64,000 nucleotides of DNA from Acidobacteriota bacterium (lineage in GTDB: Bacteria > Acidobacteriota > Thermoanaerobaculia > Thermoanaerobaculales > Thermoanaerobaculaceae), in contig PMLC01000029.1 in NCBI GenBank assembly GCA_003158745.1, positions 1 to 64,000 of the forward strand, given 5' to 3'. Both the position numbers and the translations under genes were made by a program. The notes beneath the pieces are model-generated. The model made no database searches. It was not told the origin of the DNA and saw only the letters and a program-made list of their open reading frames with translations. Below are positions 28,713 through 37,939 of the stretch, piece after piece (the stretch's first letter is position 1; every line of letters starts with the position of its first letter).

Positions 28713-29963
28713 ATGAGCAACACCGTCGGTGCGCAATCGGAAGGCCACCTGAATCGATGGTGGCACGTGGTGGGCGGGCTCTGCATGAACCTCGCTCTGG
28801 GGTCGCTTTACGCTTGGAGCGTCTTCGTCGCGCCTCTCGAAAAGGAGTTCGGCTGGAAGCGAGCGGACACCTCGACGGTGTTCACCGTGGCTATCGTGGT
28901 CTTCGCTCTGAGCTTCATCCTCGCGGGCCGGCTGCAGGACAAGTTCGGACCGTTCCGTGTTTCCCTGACGGGCAGCGTCTTTCTCACGCTGGGCTTCCTG
29001 CTCTGCACGAGGACGAGCAGCCTGACCTACCTCATCGTCTGCTTCGGGGTGCTGGTCGGGATCGGCAACGGCTTCGGCTACGCGACGCCGATCCCCGTCA
29101 TGGCCAAGTGGTTCCCGGACAAGCGCGGACTGGCGGTCGGTCTGGCAGTGGCCGGCTACGGCGGCGGATCGGCGATCTTCGGACCGATGGCGAACCTGTG
29201 GCTGATCCCCACCTACGGGTGGCGCACCACGTTCGCCGTTCTCGGAGTCGTGTTCTTCGGCATGACCCTTATCGGAGCGTTCCTGCTCAAGAACCCGCCC
29301 GTAGGGTACCGGCCTACGGGCTGGGTACCGGTGCCGGCGTCGAAGGCAGCGGCGACGGCCTACGAGTTCTCGCCGGGCCAGATGTGGCGCACCGCGCCGG
29401 CCTACTTCATGTGGATCGCGTATGCCCTGGGCACTTCGGCGGGTCTCATGGTCATCAGCCAGCTGGTCCCGTTCGCCAAGAGCATGAAGATCCCGAGCGA
29501 GGCCCTTCAAACCATGACCCTGTTCGTCGGTGCCGTCGGCAGCGCCTCGGGTCGGGTGCTCTCGGGCTGGATGTCGGACGCCCTCGGGCGGCTCAACGTG
29601 CTTCGCCTGATGATTGGGATTTCCGCAGTGGCGATGCCGCTCCTGTACCTGACCGGCGGCACTGTCGCGATGTTGTACGTCATGGTGTTTATCGTCTACT
29701 GGTGTTTCGGGACGCAACTGTCGGTGAACGCGTCGACGAGCTCCGATTTCTGGGGCACGAAGAACGCCGGCATCAACTACGGGATCCTGTTCAGCGCCTA
29801 TGGCGTTGCGGGCATCATCGGACCCAAGATCGGCGGCGCGCTCTTCGATCAGTACAAGAACTACCAGGCCGCGTTCTATACCGCCGGCGCGCTTGCAGTC
29901 GTTGCCCTCGTCTTCGAGTTCCTTGCGAAGCGGCCATCGACTCCGACGGGCAGCGGCGTATGA
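28713..29963 (+). CDS. OFA-family (oxalate/formate antiporter-like) MFS transporter
   Basis: LNRWWHVVGGLCMNLALGSLYAWSVFVAPLEKEFGW, ATPIPVMAKWFPDKRGLAVGLAVAGYGGGSAIFGP. Confidence 0.85.
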   Translation: MSNTVGAQSEGHLNRWWHVVGGLCMNLALGSLYAWSVFVAPLEKEFGWKRADTSTVFTVAIVVFALSFILAGRLQDKFGPFRVSLTGSVFLTLGFLLCTRTSSLTYLIVCFGVLVGIGNGFGYATPIPVMAKWFPDKRGLAVGLAVAGYGGGSAIFGPMANLWLIPTYGWRTTFAVLGVVFFGMTLIGAFLLKNPPVGYRPTGWVPVPASKAAATAYEFSPGQMWRTAPAYFMWIAYALGTSAGLMVISQLVPFAKSMKIPSEALQTMTLFVGAVGSASGRVLSGWMSDALGRLNVLRLMIGISAVAMPLLYLTGGTVAMLYVMVFIVYWCFGTQLSVNASTSSDFWGTKNAGINYGILFSAYGVAGIIGPKIGGALFDQYKNYQAAFYTAGALAVVALVFEFLAKRPSTPTGSGV

Positions 29964-30133
29964 AGGCGGCAAGCCGGGTCGAGGCGGGCCGGACGGGAAA
30001 CCCTCGCCGTTTCGTCGACGGGGGCGAAGTGCTTCGGATTGGTCCGCCACCTCTCTGCGGCTTTGATGACGACGGAGGAGTTGAGATGTCGGGAACGATG
30101 AGAATCGAACGACCCCAAGGGAAGGGAGAATGC

Positions 30134-31225
30134 ATGAAAGGGAGACTCTACCTGCTGATTCTGGCCGCGGCGTTCGGATACATCTTCGGTCTTGCGGCCC
30201 CCGCAAACGCGCAATGGTCGATCGCCACGGCCGACGGAAAGTCCAACTTGAACCTGGGCTTCCTGTCGCAGCTCCAGTACGAGGGGTTGGATAATGCCGC
30301 GGCGACTCATACGGGTCAGAACCTGTTTTTGAGGCGCCTGCGGCTGATCGCGGGCGGGAAGATCAACGACAATCTGTCGTTCTTCTTCGAGACCGACAGC
30401 CCAAACCTGGGAAAGGGGACGGCAGAAGGGACGAAGACGGCCAGCACGATGACGATTCAGGACTTCGTGTTGACTTACTCGTTCTCCAACGAATTCAAGC
30501 TCGACGGCGGGATGCTGCTGGTGCCGGTGTCGCACAACGCCCAGCAGAGCGCCGCGTCGCTGCTCCTGGTGGACTACGGGCCGTACAGCTTCCAGCACTC
30601 GACCCCGCTCAATTCGGTCGTCGGTCGGGACTACGGCCTTCAGGCGCGCGGCTACCTGGCGGATAACCACCTCGAGTACCGCCTTGCGGTGCTCCAGGGG
30701 AACCGCGGCACCACCTCGACCATGCCGTTTAGGACCACGGCGCGCGTCGTCTGGTACCCGTTCGAGGCGGACACCGGCTTCTTCTACACCGGGACGACGC
30801 TCGGCAAGAAACAGATCCTCGCAATCGGCGGGAGCTACGACGAGCAGCAAAACTACAAGGCCTACAGTGGCGACATCTTCCTCGACCAGCCGGTCGGCGG
30901 CGGCAACTCGTTGACGCTCCAGGCCGACTACACGAACTTCGACGGCGGCACCACATTCGTCACGCTCCCGCAGCAGAAGGCGTTGCTCGTTGAGGGCGGT
31001 TTCTTCGTTGCCAGCGCGAAGGCGAGCCCGATCGTCCAGTTCAGCAAGCTCACGTACGACAGCGAAACCAGCACCTACGAGAATCAGCAGAAGATCGCCG
31101 GCGGCGTCGCTGTGTATTTCAACGGCCACCGGAACAACCTCAAGGCGCTGGTTGAGCAGATCAAGCAGGACAACGCCCCCAACCGCATGCAATACGTCGT
31201 GCAGTGGCAGGTCTTCACGTACTAG
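30134..31225 (+). CDS. Porin (phosphate-selective porin O/P-like)
   Basis: Signal peptide ...AAPANAQW; GFLSQLQYEGL...NLFLRRLRLIAGGKINDNLSFFFETDSPNLG; C-terminal aromatic QWQVFTY. Confidence 0.75.
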   Translation: MKGRLYLLILAAAFGYIFGLAAPANAQWSIATADGKSNLNLGFLSQLQYEGLDNAAATHTGQNLFLRRLRLIAGGKINDNLSFFFETDSPNLGKGTAEGTKTASTMTIQDFVLTYSFSNEFKLDGGMLLVPVSHNAQQSAASLLLVDYGPYSFQHSTPLNSVVGRDYGLQARGYLADNHLEYRLAVLQGNRGTTSTMPFRTTARVVWYPFEADTGFFYTGTTLGKKQILAIGGSYDEQQNYKAYSGDIFLDQPVGGGNSLTLQADYTNFDGGTTFVTLPQQKALLVEGGFFVASAKASPIVQFSKLTYDSETSTYENQQKIAGGVAVYFNGHRNNLKALVEQIKQDNAPNRMQYVVQWQVFTY

Positions 31226-31281
31226 CGGGACACGTGCGGCCCGGCCTCCTGGCAGGGCCTAATCGAAAGGGAGGTTTGCAG

Positions 31282-33255
31282 ATGGCACCTGAGAAACCGA
31301 AGTCAGCGATCGAGACCCTGCAGGTGGACGTCAAGAAATACCCCCCGCCGGCGGCCTTCGCCGCGCAGGCGAACGCGAAACCGGAGATCTACGACCAGGA
31401 ACTGGAAGCTTTCTGGGACAAGGAGGCAAAGTCTCGGATCTCGTGGTTCAAGCCGTACCACAAGGTCCTCGAGTGGAACCTGCCGTACGCGAAATGGTTC
31501 GTCGGCGGCGAGCTCAACATCTGCTACAACTGCGTGGACCGCCACGTCGAAGCCGGGAAGGGCGCCAAGGTCGCGTACTACTGGGAGGGCGAGGGCGTCG
31601 GGGAACGCAAGACGATCACGTACTCCGACCTCCTCAAGGACGTGGTGAAGCTCACCAACGGCCTGAGGAAGCTCGGCGTCAAGAAAGGCACGCACTGCGG
31701 TATCTACATCGCCATGGTGCCGGAGCTGCCGGTGCTGATGCTGGCGCTCGCCCGCATCGGCGCGCCGTTTACGGTGGTGTTCGCGGGCTTCTCCCCGGAC
31801 TCGCTCGCGGACCGCTTCAACGACATGGAAGTGGAGTTCGTGTTCACCCAGAACGAAGGCCTGCGCGGGGGCAAGCGGCTGCCCCTCAAGGCCAACGTGG
31901 ACGAGGCCCTCAAGCAGGTTCCCACGGTGAAGAAGATGGTCGTCTACAAGCGCACCGACGGGGCCACGGCGATGCAGGTCGGGCGCGACCTCTGGTGGCA
32001 CGACGTGACCGCCGGGCAGAGCGATGACCCGAAGAGCTGCCCATGCGAGTCTCTCGACTCCGAGCACATGCTGTACCTCCTCTACACCAGCGGCACCACG
32101 GCCAAGCCCAAGGGGATCATGCACACGACCGGCGGGTACCTGGTCGGAACCGCCACGACCCACCACTACATCTTCGACATCAAGCCCGATGACGTGTACT
32201 GGTGCGCCGCCGACATCGGCTGGGTTACCGGCCACAGCTACATCGTCTATGGTCCGCTGGCGAACGGCTGCACCGGCGTGATCTACGAGGGCACCCCGAA
32301 CTTTCCCAACGCCGAACGCTGGTGGGACATCATCGAGCGCTACAAGGTCTCCATCCTCTACACCGCGCCCACCGCGATCCGCGCCCACATGAAGTGGGGC
32401 CCGCAGCACGCGGCCAAGCACGACCTCAAATCGCTCCGGCTGCTCGGCTCGGTCGGCGAGCCGATCAACCCCGAGGCGTGGGAGTGGTACCACGAGCACA
32501 TCGGGGGGCGGCGATGCCCCATCGTGGACACGTGGTGGCAGACCGAGACCGGCATGATCCTGATCACGCCTCTTCCGGGGATCACGACGCTCAAGCCCGG
32601 ATCCGCGACGAAACCGTTCCCGGGCCTGGTGGTCGCGGTCGTCAACGACAAGGGGGAGGAAGTCCCACTCGGTGGCGGAGGCTACCTCGTCTTGAAGTCG
32701 CCGTGGCCGGCCATGCTGCGCGGGATCTACAAGGCGCCGGAGCGCTACGTCCAGACGTACTGGAGCCGGTTCCCGGGGATGTACTTCGCCGGCGACGGCG
32801 CCAGGATGGATAAGGACGGCGACCTCTGGTTGATGGGCCGCGTGGACGACGTCATGAACGTGTCCGGTCACCGCATCTCCACGATCGAGGTCGAGAGCGC
32901 CCTGGTCGACCACCCCAAGGTCGCGGAGGCGGCCGTGTGCGGCCGCGCCGACGCCCTCACCGGGCAGGCGATCGTCGCATTCGTCACCCTCAAGTCCGGG
33001 TTCGAAGCGACGCCGGAGATGCTCGCCGAATTGCGTGAGCACGTCGGCAAGAAGATCGGCGCCCTCGCCAAGCCAGCCAACATCGTTTTCACGCCGGACC
33101 TCCCCAAGACGAGGTCGGGCAAGATCATGCGACGCCTGCTGCGCGACGTTGCGGAAAACCGACCTCTCGGCGACACCACAACGCTCGCCGACGCGGCGGT
33201 GGTCAAGGAGATCGCCACGAGGGCCGTTACGGAGGCGACGCAGCACGAGGTGTGA
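31282..33255 (+). CDS. acs: Acetyl-CoA synthetase (AMP-forming)
   Basis: YLLYTSGTTAKPKGIMHTTGGYL, VDTWWQTETGMILITPLPG, PKTRSGKIMRRLLRDVAENRPLGDTTTLAD. Confidence 0.92.
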   Translation: MAPEKPKSAIETLQVDVKKYPPPAAFAAQANAKPEIYDQELEAFWDKEAKSRISWFKPYHKVLEWNLPYAKWFVGGELNICYNCVDRHVEAGKGAKVAYYWEGEGVGERKTITYSDLLKDVVKLTNGLRKLGVKKGTHCGIYIAMVPELPVLMLALARIGAPFTVVFAGFSPDSLADRFNDMEVEFVFTQNEGLRGGKRLPLKANVDEALKQVPTVKKMVVYKRTDGATAMQVGRDLWWHDVTAGQSDDPKSCPCESLDSEHMLYLLYTSGTTAKPKGIMHTTGGYLVGTATTHHYIFDIKPDDVYWCAADIGWVTGHSYIVYGPLANGCTGVIYEGTPNFPNAERWWDIIERYKVSILYTAPTAIRAHMKWGPQHAAKHDLKSLRLLGSVGEPINPEAWEWYHEHIGGRRCPIVDTWWQTETGMILITPLPGITTLKPGSATKPFPGLVVAVVNDKGEEVPLGGGGYLVLKSPWPAMLRGIYKAPERYVQTYWSRFPGMYFAGDGARMDKDGDLWLMGRVDDVMNVSGHRISTIEVESALVDHPKVAEAAVCGRADALTGQAIVAFVTLKSGFEATPEMLAELREHVGKKIGALAKPANIVFTPDLPKTRSGKIMRRLLRDVAENRPLGDTTTLADAAVVKEIATRAVTEATQHEV

Positions 33256-33297
33256 AGACCGTGGACCGCGGTCGGTGGACTGTGAAAACCGAAACAC

Positions 33298-33329
33298 GGG
33301 GCCGTTTCCGGAAAAATGGAAGCGGCCCC
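33298..33329 (+). terminator. Stem-loop downstream of acs, terminator-like without U-tract
   Basis: ggggccgtttcc / ggaagcggcccc 12-bp stem (one G-U), 8-nt loop. Confidence 0.5.
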
Positions 33330-33727
33330 GCTTCTGCAAGCAGGTCATCGTTGCTCCCGTTTGTCGCCTTTGCGGGGGCTGATGCGTGAGACGTGTTCTT
33401 GTTGGGCGGGCGCGAGGAACACGACCGTCACTATGAATACCTCCGCGCACCCCAGGTAACACTGTCCTCAAGCTGAGCATGTAGACTCCTTTCCATGACG
33501 ACGCTCCAAGTCCAGCGTTGTCCTCCTCTGCCTCGACAAGCCGGGCTGACGCCTCCGGCCGTTCATCTGGATCGCCGCACTCGCGCACTTCGGTAGTTCA
33601 GTGTCTTCTCACTGTGGCCCTGCGCCCGCGAACTCCCGGCGGTCAATGTAACGGTCGAAGCGCTCGCTCCGTCTCTAGGGGAAGGGGAGGCGCCTGCTGC
33701 CGCGCCGCCGAGAAGAGGAGACAAACC

Positions 33728-34192
33728 ACGAAGATCCGTCAGCTAATCGTGGCAACGCTTGCAACCGTGGCACTTCTCGTGCCAACGGTGATGTGGGCCA
33801 CTGGTCATTTAGGGCATGGCGGCATGGGGTTCGGCATGGGAGCCGGGCCGTTCGCGATGGGCGGCGGCAGCATCCTGCACCTCGCTGACAAGCTCGACCT
33901 CAGCAGCGACCAGGTCACGAAGATCAAGGGCATCATCTCCGCAGCCCAGGCCGCCAACAAGCCGACCCGTGACCAGCTCAAGGCCAACCAGCAGGCGTTC
34001 GATGCGTCGCACAACCCTGCGCAGTTCGACGCGAACGCGGTCAACGCCTACATCGCGCAGCAGACGCCCCTGATGCAGCAGCTCGTCGTGAGCGGGTTCC
34101 AGACCGAGGCCAACGTGCTCGCTCTGCTCACACCGGCCCAAATCACTCAGTACAACCAATTGCGCACTCAGGCCGCCCAGTGGAAGCAGTAG
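33728..34192 (+). CDS. Spy/CpxP-like periplasmic protein (start codon uncertain, see finding)
   Basis: KIRQLIVATLATVALLVPTVMW signal-like N-terminus; ILHLADKLDLSSDQVTKIKGIISAAQ...LLTPAQITQYNQL. Confidence 0.65.
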   Translation, partial: TKIRQLIVATLATVALLVPTVMWATGHLGHGGMGFGMGAGPFAMGGGSILHLADKLDLSSDQVTKIKGIISAAQAANKPTRDQLKANQQAFDASHNPAQFDANAVNAYIAQQTPLMQQLVVSGFQTEANVLALLTPAQITQYNQLRTQAAQWKQ

Positions 34193-34412
34193 GGCTCCGG
34201 CCGGTCCCGGCCTCAGGAAGATTGGTCGCATGAGGTCGATCACGGGTGAGCGTCGTCCTCAGCGCCCATCCGCGGGAATCTCTCGAGGTTTGCAGGCCAA
34301 GCGACGGGGAAGGCCATCTCGGCTTCCTTGGCACGTCTCCCCCAACAGGTTTCTTGCCCCTCTATGCTCCGAGGGCTGACATCGACAACGCTGAGAAAGG
34401 AAATTCCTATCC

Positions 34413-35846
34413 ATGTCGTTCTTACGCCGCAACGTTCTCTGGCTCTTGGCCGCGGTCCTCGCAATTCTCGCCGTCGCAGGCCTTCTCTGGTGGCGGGCGA
34501 GAAGCCAGAAGTCCCAATACGTCACGGCTGCGGTGACGCGCGGCACCATCCAGCGCAGCGTCGCCATGACCGGCGCGCTCAATCCGGTTGTCACGGTGCA
34601 GGTCGGATCCTACGTCTCCGGCACGATCAAGACGCTTGGGTGCGACTACAACACGGAGGTCGTGGTCGGCCAGGTCTGCGCGACGATCGATCCCGTCCCG
34701 TTCCAGCTCATCGTCGATCAGGACCAGGCCGCGGTGGGCGTGGCCGAGGCGCAACTGGAGAAGGATCGCGCCGCCCTGACCTACGCGAGAATCGCCTTCG
34801 AACGGGATTCGAAGCTGTTGACGCAGGGCACCGTGTCGCAGGACACGGTGGACAACGACAAGAGCGTCATGGACCAGACGACCGCCCAGATAGGTCTCGA
34901 CGAAGCGACGATCGTCAACAAAGTGGCCACGCTGAAGGCGGCGCAGGTAAACCTGGCCTACACCAACATCGTGTCGCCGGTGGTAGGCACGGTGATCACG
35001 CGCGCCATCGACGTCGGGCAGACGGTAGCCGCGAGCCTGACCAGCCCGACCCTGTTCCTCATCGGCCGGGACCTCACGAAGATGCAGGTCGACACCAACG
35101 TGAGCGAGGCCGATGTCGGCGCAGTTCGCGTCGGGCAGAATGCGCTGTTCACCGTGCAGGCATACCCGAGCCGGACTTTTCGGGGCAAGGTCACGACGAT
35201 CCGTCATGGGCCGATCACAGTGCAGAACGTCGTCACCTATGACGTCGTCGTAGCCGTGGACAACCCGGACCGCGCGCTGTTCCCCGGCATGACCGCCGAC
35301 ACCCATATCGTGATCGACGAGCACGACGACGTGCTGCGCGTCCCGTTGCCGGCGGTGCGCTTCAATCCGGAGGGTATCGGTCGCCTGCGGGGAGGCGGAT
35401 CCCGCCGAGACGAGGGACGCCCAGAGGCGCCAAGCGAAAGTGGCACCGAGACGCGCGCCGGCGAAGGTGGGCGCGCGGGCGTCGGGCAAAGGGGCAGCGC
35501 CCGCCCCGAGGAGGCCGGCAGATTTGGAGACAGGCCCGCCGGTTCGGGCTCCGGGAGGCCCGGCGGCACGGGGCGCTGGGGCGAGGGCCGGCTCGCGGGC
35601 GCGAGTGCGCGCCGCAGCCGGGTCTGGGTGCTCAGCGGCGACGGCACGTTACGCCCCGTCCCGGTTACCACGGGCATCGACGACGGCGCCTTGATCGAGG
35701 TTTCCGGCGAGGACCTGAAACCGGGCGACAGGGTGGTGGTCAATCAGGCCAACTCCTCCGAGCAGGGGCGCGCCGGTGCGAGTCCCAACCCAAACCCCGC
35801 GTTCCGCCAGGGACAGGGTCAGGGCCCAGCGGGACCGCGACTGTGA
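34413..35846 (+). CDS. MacA/HlyD-type periplasmic adaptor with Arg/Gly-rich insertion
   Basis: GTIQRSVAMTGALNPVVTVQVGSYVSGTIKTLGCDYNTEVVVGQVCATID; YTNIVSPVVGTVITRAIDVGQTV; R/G/E-rich segment near aa 325-405. Confidence 0.85.
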   Translation: MSFLRRNVLWLLAAVLAILAVAGLLWWRARSQKSQYVTAAVTRGTIQRSVAMTGALNPVVTVQVGSYVSGTIKTLGCDYNTEVVVGQVCATIDPVPFQLIVDQDQAAVGVAEAQLEKDRAALTYARIAFERDSKLLTQGTVSQDTVDNDKSVMDQTTAQIGLDEATIVNKVATLKAAQVNLAYTNIVSPVVGTVITRAIDVGQTVAASLTSPTLFLIGRDLTKMQVDTNVSEADVGAVRVGQNALFTVQAYPSRTFRGKVTTIRHGPITVQNVVTYDVVVAVDNPDRALFPGMTADTHIVIDEHDDVLRVPLPAVRFNPEGIGRLRGGGSRRDEGRPEAPSESGTETRAGEGGRAGVGQRGSARPEEAGRFGDRPAGSGSGRPGGTGRWGEGRLAGASARRSRVWVLSGDGTLRPVPVTTGIDDGALIEVSGEDLKPGDRVVVNQANSSEQGRAGASPNPNPAFRQGQGQGPAGPRL

Positions 35847-37939
35847 GCGCGCCGAAGGAGCCGCGCGCGGTGACGGCCGACCCGGTAATCGCGGTCCGCG
35901 ACGTGACCAAGGTCTATCAGCTGGGCGACCAGGAAGTCCACGCCCTCCGGGGCATCAGGCTGACGATCGAGCGCGGTGAGTTCGTCGCCATCATGGGCGC
36001 ATCGGGTTCGGGGAAGTCCACCCTGATGAACATCATCGGTTGCCTCGACCAGCCGACCGCTGGTGAGTACCTGCTGGACGGGATCGATGTCGCCGGTCTG
36101 GATGAGCCCGCTCTGGCCCGAATCCGCAGCCGCCGGATCGGCTTCGTCTTTCAGAGCTTCAACTTGCTGGCTCGGACCAGCGCTGCTGAAAACGTCGCAC
36201 TGCCGTTGTTCTACTCGGGCCAGCTGACCGGCAGCGCCGGCAAGGTACGCGACACGCTGGCCTTGCTTGGACTATCCGACCGCGAGCACAACCATCCAAA
36301 CCAGCTTTCCGGCGGCCAGCAGCAGCGCGTGGCGATCGCCCGCGCGCTGATCAACAGCCCGACGATCCTGCTCGCCGACGAGCCGACAGGCAACCTCGAT
36401 TCGCAGACGGCCAAAGAGATCATGGGGACGATCCGGGCGCTCAACCGGGAACGCGGCCTGACGGTTGTGCTCGTCACCCACGAACGAGCGATGGCCGAGT
36501 TTGCCGACCGCGTCGTCACCCTCAGCGACGGCCTCGTCCTGTCCGACGAGCGGAAGACCGAGAAGACCGTGGCGCCCCATCTGTCGGCGACGGCAGCCCG
36601 CGACGGCCTGCAAACGGCGCCACTCTCCGAAGTGCGGTCCTTCCTCTGGATGGCGTTTCTCGCCGCCGGGCGAGGGCTCGGCCGCAACAAGTTGCGTTCG
36701 GCGCTGACCATGCTCGGCATCTTCATCGGCGTCGCCGCTCTCATCGCAATGCTGGCGGTCGGCGAAGGGGCGCGCGCGGCCCTCCAGAAGCAGCTCGAGA
36801 GCCTGGGCACCAACCTGCTCATCGTGCTGCCGGGGACGACCCGCGCCAACGGCGTGCGGGCAGGCATCGGCAGCGCCACCAGCCTCATGGTGACCGACGG
36901 CGCCGCGATCCTGGAGGAAGACTCCGCCGTCGCCGACATCAGCTACGTGAACCGCCAGTCCGCCCAGGTGGTCAACAGCAACCTGAACTGGTCGACGAGC
37001 GTGCAGGGAGTCACCCCAAGCTATCTGTCGATCCGGGATTGGCCGGTGGTCGCGGGCCGCAAGCTCGACGATCAGGACGAAGACAATGCCAGGACGGTCT
37101 GTTTGCTGGGTCAGACCGTGCTCGCCAATCTCTTCGGCGAGTTCGAGGACCCGGTGGGCGCCACCATTCGCGTCAAGAACGTGGACATGCAGGTAGTGGG
37201 CGTGCTTGGCATCAAGGGTCACTCGGCGTCGGGGCAGGACCAGGACGACACCGTCCTCATTCCGTTCCGCACGTCGCAGGAGAGGGTCCTTGGGTCGGCC
37301 GCCCCCAACTCGGTGCAGAGCCAGTCGACGATTTTCTTCACGCCGCCCAATCCGTTCGGCATCCAGCCCAAGCTGACGGGGTTCGTGCACACCATGTACG
37401 TGCAGGCGCGCAGCACGGAGCTGGTCAAGACGGCGCTGCAACAGGTGACGCAGACGCTCGAACGGCGTCATCGGATCAAGCCCGGTCAGCCCGACGACTT
37501 CGCCGTGCGCGATCTGACCGAGATCGCCGAGGTGGCGGAGGCAAGCAGCCGCGTCATGGAGCTGCTGCTCGCCGCGATCGCCTCGATCTCGCTTCTCGTC
37601 GGCGGCATCGGCATCATGAACATCCTGCTCGTCTCGGTCACCGAGCGCACGCGGGAGATCGGCATTCGGATGGCGATCGGTGCCCGGCGCGTTCACGTCC
37701 TTCTCCAGTTCCTCATCGAGGCGGCACTGCTCAGCCTGATGGGTGGCGGGGCCGGCGTGCTGACCGGCGCCGTCGCATCGAAGGTCATCTCGCGGGTGGC
37801 CGGCTGGCCGACGTTGCTCCATCCGATGGTGGTGCTCGCGGCCTTTCTGTTCTCGGCGGCGATCGGCCTCTTCTTCGGGTACTACCCGGCGCGTCAAGCC
37901 TCCCTGCTGAATCCCATCGACGCCCTGCGCTATGAATGA
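35843..37939 (+). CDS. MacB-type ABC transporter, fused ATPase-permease
   Basis: GASGSGKSTLMNIIGCLDQPTAGEYLLDG, LSGGQQQRVAIARALINSPTILLADEPTGNLDS, C-terminal FtsX-domain GIGIMNILLVSVTERTREIGIRMAIGAR. Confidence 0.92.
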   Translation: MSAPKEPRAVTADPVIAVRDVTKVYQLGDQEVHALRGIRLTIERGEFVAIMGASGSGKSTLMNIIGCLDQPTAGEYLLDGIDVAGLDEPALARIRSRRIGFVFQSFNLLARTSAAENVALPLFYSGQLTGSAGKVRDTLALLGLSDREHNHPNQLSGGQQQRVAIARALINSPTILLADEPTGNLDSQTAKEIMGTIRALNRERGLTVVLVTHERAMAEFADRVVTLSDGLVLSDERKTEKTVAPHLSATAARDGLQTAPLSEVRSFLWMAFLAAGRGLGRNKLRSALTMLGIFIGVAALIAMLAVGEGARAALQKQLESLGTNLLIVLPGTTRANGVRAGIGSATSLMVTDGAAILEEDSAVADISYVNRQSAQVVNSNLNWSTSVQGVTPSYLSIRDWPVVAGRKLDDQDEDNARTVCLLGQTVLANLFGEFEDPVGATIRVKNVDMQVVGVLGIKGHSASGQDQDDTVLIPFRTSQERVLGSAAPNSVQSQSTIFFTPPNPFGIQPKLTGFVHTMYVQARSTELVKTALQQVTQTLERRHRIKPGQPDDFAVRDLTEIAEVAEASSRVMELLLAAIASISLLVGGIGIMNILLVSVTERTREIGIRMAIGARRVHVLLQFLIEAALLSLMGGGAGVLTGAVASKVISRVAGWPTLLHPMVVLAAFLFSAAIGLFFGYYPARQASLLNPIDALRYE

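Noticed and set aside
28305-30206. Long minus-strand ORF (633 aa) opposite the OFA transporter
   Set aside because: Arg/Glu/His-rich antisense translation with no recognisable motif; mirrors a clear plus-strand gene, a typical high-GC artefact
31303-33588. 761-aa minus-strand ORF opposite acs
   Set aside because: Antisense shadow ORF; acs motifs are unambiguous on the plus strand
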